The position numbers and the translations under genes are program-made. A model generated the notes under the pieces. It did not search any database. It was not told the DNA's origin and saw only the letters and a program-made list of their open reading frames with translations. Source: Pochonia chlamydosporia 170 (taxonomy: Eukaryota; Ascomycota; Sordariomycetes; Hypocreales; Clavicipitaceae). Taken from it: DNA of 64,000 nucleotides. Where the stretch lies: NCBI RefSeq assembly GCF_001653235.2, contig NC_035792.1:3162001-3226000 (forward strand), read 5' to 3'. Shown piece after piece: positions 20,804-30,932 of the stretch; positions within the stretch are counted from its first letter, which is position 1; every line of letters begins with the position of its first letter.

Positions 20804-22166
20804 GGTGAATTAATCTCCTTGGGTCTGGGTACGGTGTAGGTATTGGTCAATGAGAGGGTAAGATCTGTAGACTTGAAACCAGGATGTTGCATAGAATTGT
20901 GATTAGAAAACAATGAGACGCTATAGGCTGGTTTTATACGTCCGAGCCGACTATTTCGTCTCCAGCCATGGAGGATGAACAGTGGTTTCGAGGATGGTGG
21001 TTCGGACGTGGAGCTGGAGTCCGCTCGGGATCCGATCTGTGCTGACTTGGGCTAATGACCAGCAAACGAGGCTTGGGAGGAACTAGTAAGAAATCATTGC
21101 GACGATATTAGCCTGTTTATGAATATGTAAATGGCATCTGAGTAAAATTGTACGTACACTACGCGCAGAAATTCACAAGCCGTCTTCACTTTGTCGTTGT
21201 CTGTGTGACTTCAATTGCCGCGAGGCATGCCGCATGGAATGCCATGCATTTACTGGAGGGGCTTATCCAGGTGCAAAGGCAAAAGTTTGGAAACTACTTA
21301 AGTAAGCGCAACTCGCCTGCCATTCTAAAGTTGCAAGTAGAAACTTCTCATTGACGATATACCCAGGTACTTAAGTAGGTACTTAAGTACCTAAGGTACC
21401 TACCCAGGTACCTAGGTACCTAGGTAGGTATGTAACGCAGGCGGTTGGTTGTCTTGCGAGGTGTCAGCTTCCATTGATATAAGTGAGTTGGGAAGGAGCC
21501 TTTGCCGCACCGACCAAATTTACCACCAAACAATGTCGGTGTCAGCCAAAACACGGTTGGTTCTTGCACCTTGACTCAAATTGCTCATTTTCAAATTCAG
21601 CTGAAAGAAAACTATTCGCTCTGCTTTGACACTGCCAGTTTAGCCGTCAAAATCACAGCATTATAAAATGAATTCATCCGCCAGTCTTTGGCGCGCCACG
21701 TGCCATGTGTGATGTTGAGTCCAATTGACTCCTGCCTCCTTGATCGCACTTTCCCAGCTTGAGTTCTTAGTGGCGCCATGGCGAATCACAAGCCGCCTTT
21801 TGTGGCTATTGTCCATCTGGCGCCACACCATGAGCCGCACCAGAGCAATTGCTGCCTTCCTCAATGTTGCTTGCTGGCTTGCTTGTCCAGGTTGCCAACC
21901 CCCAACCTGCATTTACCTCCGAATTGAATGAAGCTTGAGCTTGCCCATGTGCATATCTCAACGCAACGTCACCGCCACAAGACAACTCGCCAATTTCGCA
22001 CACATCAACGGTATCTATAACCAATTTGAGCCGCCGCTTTTGTCCGCCAGGCTTGCTCGTTGTGCGGCCTTGCATTAAGGAGTGCCTGCCTCGCAGCTCC
22101 ACAGCTGCCTCAATCTCAACAGACGACTGACGACCCTGGAACTTGAACAACATCACTTCCAAGAAT
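20804..22166. other. Divergent intergenic region, dehydrogenase and CHS5
   Basis: This 1.36-kb stretch carries the palindromic TACCTAGG tract at 21360-21431. Short frames on both strands show no conserved content. Confidence 0.5.
21360..21431. repeat. Palindromic TACCTAGGTA/TACTTAAGTA tract
   Basis: About 70 bases consist almost wholly of overlapping ACCTAGGT, AGGTACCT and ACTTAAGT palindromes. The tract could fold back on itself. It lies between the dehydrogenase and CHS5 promoters. Related single copies occur elsewhere in the window. Confidence 0.8.
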
Positions 22167-23409
22167 ATGCTCGTCTCACTCACCGTCGGCAAGGTTGACG
22201 CCGGTGTCACAGTCCTCTTGACGCCGGACAAAAGACTGGTAAGCGAAAGCGTCGCAAGCTATCTGATCAACCAACATAACCGCGTACCTCCGTTGCTAAC
22301 TAGTTGACTTGCGCCAGATCGAATTCCCCTCCATTCTTTTGCCTCCAAACATCTCCTCCGGCAGCATCGTCGACATCGCAGTGTCCCAAAACACCGAAAA
22401 AGAATCAATCGAAGAGCAAAAGTTCCGCGCTCTGCAAGATCGCATATATCAGTCCTTTGGCGCCTCCGAGCCGGCCACCCCTATCCTTCGCTGTCGCAAT
22501 GCTACACAAACCTCCGTCGTTCTCGAATGGGACCCAATTGAGTTGGCCACGGCTGATTTGATATCCCTCAGCCTGTATCGTAACGGTCAAAAGGCTGGAA
22601 ATATCCCCCGACCGCTGCAGATGCACAGCACCAAGATCAGTGGCTTGGCTGTTGATACCGAGTATACCTTCCATCTGGTGCTGAGGACGACCGCTGGCAC
22701 GCGGATGAGCGAAAAGGTGACTGTGCGCACGCACAAAATGACCGACTTGAGCGGCATCACCATCACCACAGGAATCTTGCCTGGTGCCATCAAGGAGAAT
22801 TTGAACAAGGCAGTGGAGCGAATCGGTGCCAAGATTGTGGACGGAGTGCGCATTGACACTACGCATTTCGTGACTACCGAGGGAAGAGGTACGTCCTGGG
22901 AAAAGGCTGTTGAGAGCAACATCCCAGTGGTACGGCCGGAATGGGTGGACGCATGTGAGAAAAATGGCCGTATTCTTGGTGTCACCAAGTTCTACCTAGA
23001 TGCAATGAGACCAGGACCGCCCAGCGAGGACACCATCTCGCCCCCACCTGTTCCTATCAAGGATGTACCTCCAGCACCCGCTGCGGATACCACAAAACCC
23101 CAAGAGGAACCCAAGAATGGAGATGCCGAGGGCGACAAACCGAAAACTGAGGCCGAAGAGGACCAAGACAAAGCAGCAGACGACGAGCCCGAGCAAAAAG
23201 CCAAGACACCATCGCACCCTGATGAGCAAAAGATGAGACTGGAGGACAAGGAAGAGCAAAAGGTCGCACTTCGTCCAAGCACATCCAATCACGAAGGAGA
23301 AGCAGCAGAGAAAGAAGAGAAGGCAGAGGGTGACAGCAAGGAAGACAGCGCAGACGAGAAACCATCTGGCACTCCTGACGGTGCGTCATTCCAAGAAGTA
23401 GAGTTGTAG
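22167..23409 (+). CDS. CHS5: Exomer subunit CHS5 (chitin biosynthesis protein)
   Basis: Exon 1 (22167-22238) encodes MLVSLTVGKVDAGVTVLLTP plus DKRL. A 79-nt intron (GTAAGC, branch GCTAAC, CAG) leads to exon 2 (22318-23409), giving 387 residues. The N-terminus is the short dimerisation element found in Chs5. An FN3 domain lies at about 75-160 (PILRCRNATQTSVVLEWDPI, ISGLAVDTEYTFHLVL) and a BRCT domain at about 167-250 (GAKIVDGVRIDTTHFVTTEG, IPVVRPEWVDACEKNGRIL). The tail from about 255 is a Glu/Lys/Ala/Pro-rich low-complexity stretch. Chs5 with its ChAPs partners carries selected cargo such as chitin synthase from the trans-Golgi to the plasma membrane. The fungal filamentous protein is shorter in the tail than the yeast one. 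It ends 85 bp from the convergent SDR gene. Confidence 0.94.
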
Positions 23410-23494
23410 GTCTTGTTCAACCCAGGAAAAGGCTACTTTTGTCGAAGAATAGATGGAATATATACTCATTTAATGCTCATACTTGGAAATCATC

Positions 23495-24307
23495 CTATGG
23501 CGGAATCTCCTCTCCCTTCCAGTCCCAACATCTACCCCGCTGACTAACATCCAGTCCATTAACTACACTCACCATCCTATCAACCGCATACTCAGGCGTA
23601 AAGAGTTGCTTCTCAGGCACCCTCCCCCAAAACTCCTCACTCAACCCCGTCTTCACCGTACCAGGATGATACGCAATGGCCAAAGCCTTATCACCACTCC
23701 TCGTCTTGAGCATAATATCCACACTCTTGGTAATACTATTCACGGCCGCTTTACTCGCCCGGTATGAAAACCAGCCCCCCGACCTATTATCTGTCACGGA
23801 TCCAACCCTCGCAGACATGAACACCCACGTAGCATGCCTCGACACCCCATCCAATTTATCTACATCAATCTCCGTAGAACGACGAGGCAAAAACTCCGCA
23901 AAGTACTTTGCTAGCAGTAATGGTCCCAGGGTATTCACTTGAAACATTGCCATGCTAGAATCGGGATCTATACCCGCGAGACTCTTCTCCGGCGTCAAAA
24001 TACCGGGAATCGCAAACGAGAGATGTAGGTGGTGTGTTTTGGCGGGGAATAAGGCCCGTGCTTGGCGGGACGCTTCTTCCATGGAGGGAGGGTCCGTGAC
24101 GTCCATTGTGAGGAGGTGTAGGCGCGAGGAGAAGTCGGCGTGGTTGTTTGCTTGAAGGGTGTTGAGGATGGAGGATTTGGTGGCGGAGGGGTTGGTGTTG
24201 CGCGTGGTTGCGAGGATGGGGAGGGTTGTGGTTTTGAGGAGGTGTTGCGTTAGGGTGTGGCCGATGCCACGGCTGGATGGGCATATGAATATCCAGGGAG
24301 TGGACAT
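23495..24307 (-). CDS. Short-chain dehydrogenase/reductase
   Basis: A single exon encodes 270 residues from ATG at 24307. The N-terminal nucleotide-binding motif is FICPSSRGIGHTL, a variant of TGxxxGIG in which the first Gly is replaced by Pro-Ser-Ser. The region with LHLSFAIPGILTPEKSL takes the place of the NNAG segment. The active-site Tyr and Lys are in WFSYRASKAAVNSITKSV, with an upstream Ser in FMSARVGS, and AYHPGTVKTGLSEEF matches the PG motif after it. It resembles C-factor-like classical SDRs. Substrate and cofactor preference are not predictable. The gene is tail-to-tail with CHS5. Confidence 0.9.
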   Translation of the reverse strand: MSTPWIFICPSSRGIGHTLTQHLLKTTTLPILATTRNTNPSATKSSILNTLQANNHADFSSRLHLLTMDVTDPPSMEEASRQARALFPAKTHHLHLSFAIPGILTPEKSLAGIDPDSSMAMFQVNTLGPLLLAKYFAEFLPRRSTEIDVDKLDGVSRHATWVFMSARVGSVTDNRSGGWFSYRASKAAVNSITKSVDIMLKTRSGDKALAIAYHPGTVKTGLSEEFWGRVPEKQLFTPEYAVDRMVSVVNGLDVSQRGRCWDWKGEEIPP

Positions 24308-25166
24308 TCTGATGTGATGTTGTGAGTTGTGAGTTTGGGTTTGGGTTTGGAGTTGGAGTTGAGACTACGTCATTGAGTGAGTGGGCGGTAGTGTTTACTA
24401 GGCTGTTCTTGTCTTGGTACCTAGGTGTTAGACTAATGGTAGTCTATGTATTCTTTTAATTTTCCTTGACATCTTTGCTTTTTGAACGATTTCCTCTGAT
24501 ATGTTGGTATGCTATTCATGTGTTTGCATTGGCACGGCAATCAAGTGCCGAGTTCGGCAGCCGGCAACACGACTTATACTTGACCCTCATTATTGCCTCC
24601 ACCGTGGTTCAACACGTGCAATACATCGGAAATGCCCTGCAACGACTTACCACCACAACTATCAATAGATATACGATACTCATCCCATCGTATGACATAG
24701 AAGTAATTCATGTCAACATGCAAAAAATCCACCATCATCACCACGTCTTCAAAAGGGCAATGATACGGCATCTAACTCCCCCATGACCCGTGTGGGCGTC
24801 TCTCGTCACAATACCTAAGACGGTGAGGTTGGATAAAGATCTCCACGGGTATAGCCGGTAACGCACACACTTTGAGGTGAAAACGGAATCCAACCTCCTA
24901 CCTAGGTCGGTAGGTAATGAGCCTTCAATTCACAAGGAAGTACTTAGCTCACCAGTTGATCCAATGGCGGCACCCGCGTATCCAACAACGTTTAATTCTT
25001 CTAGATTTGCATCCAAATATCGCAACTGGTGCATGCAGTCTAGTTATCATACAAAAGTTCTCGCACACGCTAAGGTTGTGGCTGGTACACTGTTGCCATC
25101 CTGATAAAAAGAAAATGCTCGCCCCGATCAAGATCCGTCAATGTAAATAAACTTTTGCCATCCTCG
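24308..25166. other. Intergenic region
   Basis: This is the SDR promoter and the 3' flank of the long hypothetical gene. It contains two ACCTAGGT palindromes (near 24419 and 24900). No gene is seen. Confidence 0.45.
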
Positions 25167-27458
25167 TCAATTTCGCATAGGGTGGAATTGTCCACCATTC
25201 GTTACCACGGGTGATTGCGTCGTTCCCTGCCATTGCACGGTCTGTCCTGCCAACTCCCTCATCAAAGGCTCAATTGTTCCAAGTCCGCTCGCATCATCAC
25301 TCCTGCTCACGCTGTCACTCCATGTATCGTCATCATACCTTTGTCCAGTCAGCTTCTCGAGAAGTCTACCCTGCGACAAGCTTGCCCTCCGTGTAAGGCG
25401 CTTCTTTTGAACATTCCTGTTTATTCTTTCTGCAGTCCCCGAAGTTTCACCATCAGATGCCCAGTCTCTGATATCCTCCAGTGGTTGCTCGTTCGCAGCC
25501 TCCATGGTCTTGTTCATATTGTTCAGAACAGGCACTAGTGCTTGTAGCCATACATCCCCGTTGCGTTCCAACCTGCGGAGTCGGCGTTCCATATCACGCA
25601 AACGATGTTCACGATACGCTTCATACAATCGCATAACCTCCTTATCCGCTTGAGATACCGCCCCCTTCTCATATGTCACTCCGCCTGACGCTAATTGTTG
25701 TGCCTTTGCTCTAGCCACGGCCATTGCATCCCGTGCCTTGCGCTCCTGTTCCCTGATAGCCTTCCATTCCCGTCGACGGGTTAACGACGTGCGGTCTGAC
25801 GCACTGTGCCTCTGTGGGGGCGACCCTTGGGTAGAAGTTGGTGGCGTTGGGATGCTCGGGCTGTTAACAGTGATCGAGGGTATTGGCGACTCCGGTCTCT
25901 GCTCTGGAGATGCCTTGGATGGTGCTGTCTTCGGGCGCACAGGCAGATGCTTATCCTCGGCAGTACACGGCTCGACATCCATCACTACCATGAGATTACT
26001 CAATGTCAAATTTAATTGACCCGGTTGAGAGGTTCGTGACTTGTCTGATTCGTCCGCTGACGGTTGTGATGATGGATGGGCAGTTGAGGGTCGGTGCAAG
26101 GCTCTGGGGGCGTCCTTTTTCTGGTGAGCTTTTAGCTTGGCGCTTCTTTTCGCTGCCTCCATGTCCCGGCGTTTCTTCTCCTTAACTATATCCTTTCTGC
26201 TTCTCGTCGACCCCGCAGTTGTCGGACGAGACCCCTCCGTGTGAGACAACAAAGGACTGTCCGCAATTAATGTGGTGTTTCGAGTTTGACTACCATTTCG
26301 ATTCGCCCCTTGGGTAACGTCTCTGTCATAATCCACCTCCGGTTGTAGCCTCCGAGGATCTTTGATGGTCTCTTGCACCGCGTTATTGCCTGCTGACTGT
26401 GCTCGGTGCCGGGCAGGGCTGGTTGATCGAACACCATTAACCCCGCCCACAGCTTGGTCTTGTGGTGATAACAACCCATCGATTGACGGTGGATGCTTCA
26501 CAGACGGATTGGCAGCCATACTCGAAGCCCTGGCGGGATAGGCAGAGCGATGGAATGCTGACGATGAATTCTGTTTACGTATGGAGCCATCACCTCTCGA
26601 AGGGGTTCGTGAAATGTGCCATGGAGCTGAGCTATCATCAAGCAATGGCGTGTCAAACCCAGAGGGCAAAATGCCGTAATAATCGTTGTTCTGCCCGCTC
26701 AAGCTATTTGTTGGCTTATGAGGCGGCAATGGAGGCGGTCGGTGCCCCTGGGAATTCGTGTACGGAGAACGACCTTTCGAGATCACCGATGCACCATCAG
26801 ACTCATATACCTCGGTCACGGGCCGCAAAACGGTCACAACACCCTTCTCGTTCCTGAATGTGCGAACCTGCTCCTTGCTTGGTGTTCCCATTTGCATGTC
26901 GTGAGTGAAAACGGGATACTGAGACCTCATCTCCTCCCCGTACGGAGTCGCTTCTAATGGAATGGAAATGGCAATGTGCCTATGCCCTCCAGTGGTGACG
27001 CCAGCTACTGCCGAATCTGGTAACCGCATGTGTTGCTGTGGCCTGGGCATCGACTTGCTCCTCCTCCCCATCTTCTTGATTTTGGACCACCGTCCTCGTC
27101 CATCTTCATCGTCTCCATCGTATGGTATTGACATGAAGTTGTCAGGTGGAGGCGGGTGATTCTTCAGGAAGTCTATTAGAGCAGCCACATCGTCCCTGGC
27201 TCGACGAGCGCGGATTCTTTCCCCCATCAACATTGTATCGTGCAAGTCGCCAGCATAGAGGTTGCTGCGGGAGTTTTGAAACTGGAAGTCTGAGTTGGGG
27301 CGTTCTGCTGGTCTCCCGACACGATGACGCTGTTCCACGCCTGTGTGGCTTCGACGATGGAAGGAGAAAGGGTTTGAACCCAGAGGTGACAGAGGAGAAG
27401 CGGCGTCATCTAGTGATGACGCCGTGAATCTCCTGTTGAGGGAGACCGGATGAGCCAT
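25167..27458 (-). CDS. Long low-complexity hypothetical protein, 763 aa
   Basis: A single open exon starts at the ATG at 27458 (MAHPVSLNRRFTASS); the frame runs two codons further to a GTG. The protein is rich in Ser, Arg, Pro and Asp and probably largely disordered, with islands that look structured. One is ERIRARRARDDVAALIDFLK (about 80-100). Another is a basic helical stretch around 560-600 (REWKAIREQERKARDAMAVA). A third is a region near 630-660 (MRLYEAYREHRLRDMERRLR) likely to form a coiled coil. A Pro-rich segment (RPPPLPPHKP) could bind SH3 domains. I recognise no named domain. Proteins of this type occur in many filamentous ascomycetes as uncharacterised conserved proteins; a cytoskeletal or scaffold role would be a guess. 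Confidence 0.78.
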   Translation of the reverse strand: MAHPVSLNRRFTASSLDDAASPLSPLGSNPFSFHRRSHTGVEQRHRVGRPAERPNSDFQFQNSRSNLYAGDLHDTMLMGERIRARRARDDVAALIDFLKNHPPPPDNFMSIPYDGDDEDGRGRWSKIKKMGRRSKSMPRPQQHMRLPDSAVAGVTTGGHRHIAISIPLEATPYGEEMRSQYPVFTHDMQMGTPSKEQVRTFRNEKGVVTVLRPVTEVYESDGASVISKGRSPYTNSQGHRPPPLPPHKPTNSLSGQNNDYYGILPSGFDTPLLDDSSAPWHISRTPSRGDGSIRKQNSSSAFHRSAYPARASSMAANPSVKHPPSIDGLLSPQDQAVGGVNGVRSTSPARHRAQSAGNNAVQETIKDPRRLQPEVDYDRDVTQGANRNGSQTRNTTLIADSPLLSHTEGSRPTTAGSTRSRKDIVKEKKRRDMEAAKRSAKLKAHQKKDAPRALHRPSTAHPSSQPSADESDKSRTSQPGQLNLTLSNLMVVMDVEPCTAEDKHLPVRPKTAPSKASPEQRPESPIPSITVNSPSIPTPPTSTQGSPPQRHSASDRTSLTRRREWKAIREQERKARDAMAVARAKAQQLASGGVTYEKGAVSQADKEVMRLYEAYREHRLRDMERRLRRLERNGDVWLQALVPVLNNMNKTMEAANEQPLEDIRDWASDGETSGTAERINRNVQKKRLTRRASLSQGRLLEKLTGQRYDDDTWSDSVSRSDDASGLGTIEPLMRELAGQTVQWQGTTQSPVVTNGGQFHPMRN

Positions 27459-28373
27459 GGCCACTACCTAATATACTGTAAGAGAAATAGCTATTCGTCA
27501 ACAATACCAGTTCCCGGCCTTGGTGGCCCGCCCTTGAATGCCTGCAACGGGGAGTCGGCCGAGTTTTTCGAGGAGCCAAACGAGACAAGACAGTGGCTGA
27601 TGTCTGAGCAAGAACTGGACTCAGATCGTTGACTGGACGCTGCTCGAGACAGGCATATGTGCTTTGCTGCAAGGCGTGGACAATGGTCGTGTCTCACTTG
27701 GGGGATACACAGTAGATTCAAGACGCAGAAGCAAACCGAGCGGTTGGGTGCGGATCGACACAAGGTCTTAACTCCAAGACAGTGGCCCCAGGAGAGACTA
27801 CACAGAAGCAAATTTCTGACAAGGACTACCGACGTTGCCTGTCAAACGTGTAGAATTGACGGGGGCCGTCTTCTCAATAGAGGGGGCCTTGGAGCCACGC
27901 AAAAAAGCAAAGATGATGACAAGGAAAGAAAACTCCCCCGATGGATACCCCAACACTGGAATACTGATATGCAGAAGGGAAGAAAGCAGGGTCCAGATTC
28001 GGGCGTCAGGCAGAAAGGAAAAGAATAAAAGCACTTTCTTCTAAGAGATATTGGAAAGGAGAAGACGGCAAGAGATCGGCAACTCCAATGGCCCCCGAAC
28101 CGGGGAAGACAAAGTCCAAATTGATGGAACCCTTGTTCGAGTCACTGGGGAACTGTTTATTGCTGCTCGTCACACCCTTGACGACATTGGAGGCTAACAA
28201 CGGAGGTGGTATCCGGCAGGGTGGTTGATGCGACCAGGGTCCCTAGATAGTGTCCTAGTTGGCGACTGGATGGCGAACCTCTTGGTGATGAAACAGAGCC
28301 GCTGTTGGCCTTTGCCATTGAGCCTTGGCCGTTCAAGGCCAGGCGAGGACCAGTGCTAAATTTCTCACGCCAA

Positions 28374-28386
28374 GGGGGGGGGGGGG
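28374..28386. repeat. Poly-G homopolymer (13 bp)
   Basis: An uninterrupted run of 13 G's in the gene-free region. It is prone to length error in sequencing. Confidence 0.9.
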
Positions 28387-29356
28387 TGGTTAGTTGATGG
28401 GTAGTAAAGTTGTTCTTTGGCCTGGGGCAGGCAATGGAGTCGAACGATGGAGCCAGACCTCGTTGTCCCTTGCTTTGTTATGATGAGCAGTGACAACACA
28501 ACGTCAGGATCCTGGAATGGCGATGATGAATTATCAACATGATGGAGGAGGCAACCGAACACCTGTCACAAATATCAGCTCAGACCCCGCGCGACGAGAA
28601 CAATTATTGCATCTCTGGCTCCAATAGTAGACAACGAAGAGACAATTGCCTCTGGGTTTCTGCTTGGAAAAAGAAACACCTTGGACTTAGCGTGGTGACG
28701 AACCCGCAGCCCTTTTCCAGCCCACGACAGGGATTGGGTGAATTTGGTCGAGATGGATGAGGTTGACCAATGCCGCGGCCCACTTGACGATGCAAGAGGC
28801 GTTGTCTCTGCCCCAAAGGATGACATGGGGTGGATGGACTGATGAAGACGATGCTCCATAGTGCTGGTACGCCTGCTGGCACTCATGGTGGTGTTGCTTG
28901 GTGAGGCATTGTTGAGTCAAGTGGTGGGCGAGGGTGATCTTGACACCAAAACGATGCCAGAATCACAGGCTGAGTGGGCGTTACCTTTCCGTGCGTGCCA
29001 CAGTCCACAAGCGCAGTATCATAATTGTAAGCATATAAAGCGACATGGAAGCAGCATGCACCATTGTGCGCTCTGGTGGTATGCATATGTGCCGTCTGGA
29101 GAAGCGGAAACGGAAACAGAGGCGGAGGCGGAGGGTGAGGGTGAGAAGAGGAAGCGTGCATGTGTCTTTGCCAAATCCATCGTCGGCGACTTTTAACATG
29201 TGAGGAGGAACGTGACGACAAGACAATGGCAGCCAAAACCAGCAGCCGCAACCTCTCCATGCTCAATGCTCGCGATATTACGTTTTTCTTCTGTCCCTCC
29301 CGCAACGTTGGTCCTTGCCCTGGTCCTTGTTCTGGTCAATACGACTTCCCATTGAC

Positions 29357-29373
29357 TTTTTTTTTTTTTTTTT
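29357..29373. repeat. Poly-T homopolymer (17 bp)
   Basis: Seventeen consecutive T's in the gene-free region. No element such as a retroposon body is recognisable beside it. Confidence 0.9.
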
Positions 29374-30932
29374 AAAGCTGACCTGTCGCTCATTTCCATT
29401 TAGCCAGGGGCACAACACCAAGACCAAGCCTAGTCTTGCAAGACCAAAAGATGGCCCAACAAAAATCCAACGCCGTCTTTCTGCGCCCTCCATCACACGC
29501 GCCGCCAAATGAAGACTGCTACCGTAACTGCAAGCTCAATTACCTGCCAAACGTGGTCTTGAAGAGTGCATTGCAAGAATCCCAAGCGCCCGGATTGCGT
29601 GAATTGCCCTCTCACCCCTGGCGCCACGACGATGATCGGCAATGATGGATATCGCTCCATCACCATTTTCGACGGTGACTACCAACCAGCTTCGTTTGGT
29701 TTCGTTTCTGCCTCCACATACTATGGGTCATCTCCTGAACTTGGGGTATGAAAAATAGCCCGTACAACGATGCAATAAGGGGAAGATGACAGGTGTTGGC
29801 CAGCTAGTCTTCCTTGTCCCAGAAGAACCACAACACTTTTCGTCCTGGTCAATTGTCTTGAGAGACCCGCCGTGTTCAGTCTCAGCTCTTTGACAGGGTT
29901 CGTCATGTCCCATGGGCATTGATCTCATGTATCACGGAATGCCGGCCACCGCATGGGGTACCGACCACACAGACATATGCACAACAGATGGGTAAATGCA
30001 GCTGGGCATTCTGGTCTGACATCATCAAATCATTTTACAAGGTTTCTTGCAGCCACCAACGGCGTGAAAATGTGTATATTCCCCTGGGGAAAGTCGCCGC
30101 CACGGAGAAGGACCCCATCGGTGAAGAGTCTCTAAAATTTGGTGGCTTTTCATCGTCATGGTGAGCTACGGTTGTATTACCCTTCAACCATCCATTGCAA
30201 CCCCAGCCCCGTGTCTGCCGGACGCTGTAATGCGCGCTTGCATACCAAGTTTGATGCCCATGTTTTTGGGCTTTGTTGTTTGATAACATCCCGAAAACAA
30301 TCTTCTGACCATTACCAGCTCAGCCTTAGCCTCAACAATTTGGTAAAGAATCTGAAATAGTGGCCTGTAGTATCTCCCTAATACCAACCTCCGTCTCTCC
30401 ACGGTGGCCGTCTGAGACACGGGCCACCGTTACTATCGACTGAGACAATCCTTTCTTACTCCCCACGATTTGGCCGCCACTGGAGGATTCAATGTCCCTT
30501 TGACACTAATATGACCCAAGGGAGGTTATTCCACCTCTCCAAAGCTGTGAGGATCACGAAAGGGAACGAGTAGAGCAAATATACCAAACGGCTCTCAAAC
30601 ATTCGTACTTCACCGCAATGCAACCGCATAAGCCACCTTCACGAGTTGATCTGCCATCCATGTTTCCCAACCCCTTCAAAACGTTGAATATGTCCAAGGG
30701 TCAACCGATGCCATCCACGTCCCCGGTTGCTCAATCCAACAATTAATATTTTGTGCCATCCAGTATGGCCGTTCAACGAATCTAAGAAAAGAGAAAGAGC
30801 AAAAACAAAAATAAAAAAAATAGAACGCCGAGTTAATGCTCCCATCTGTCTATGCTATGCGCCATCGCAATGCTAATGCATCATCCCACTTGGTCTGAAA
30901 GGCAGCCCAGGTGCACCCCATCTTGATCAAAA

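Larger units (their letters stand above)
27459..30932. other. 3.5-kb region without a supported gene
   Basis: This is the longest gap between genes in the window. It holds G13 (28374-28386) and T17 (29357-29373) homopolymers, purine-rich stretches, and many short overlapping frames on both strands that I cannot support. The left part is promoter or long leader of the 763-aa gene, and the right end is the 3' flank of SEN1. A non-coding transcript or long 5' UTR is possible but not shown. Confidence 0.5.

Noticed and set aside
28861..29196. 111-codon frame beginning with a hydrophobic signal-like stretch
   Set aside because: The remainder is His-rich then Glu/Ala repeats of low complexity; no splice sites or conservation can be shown.
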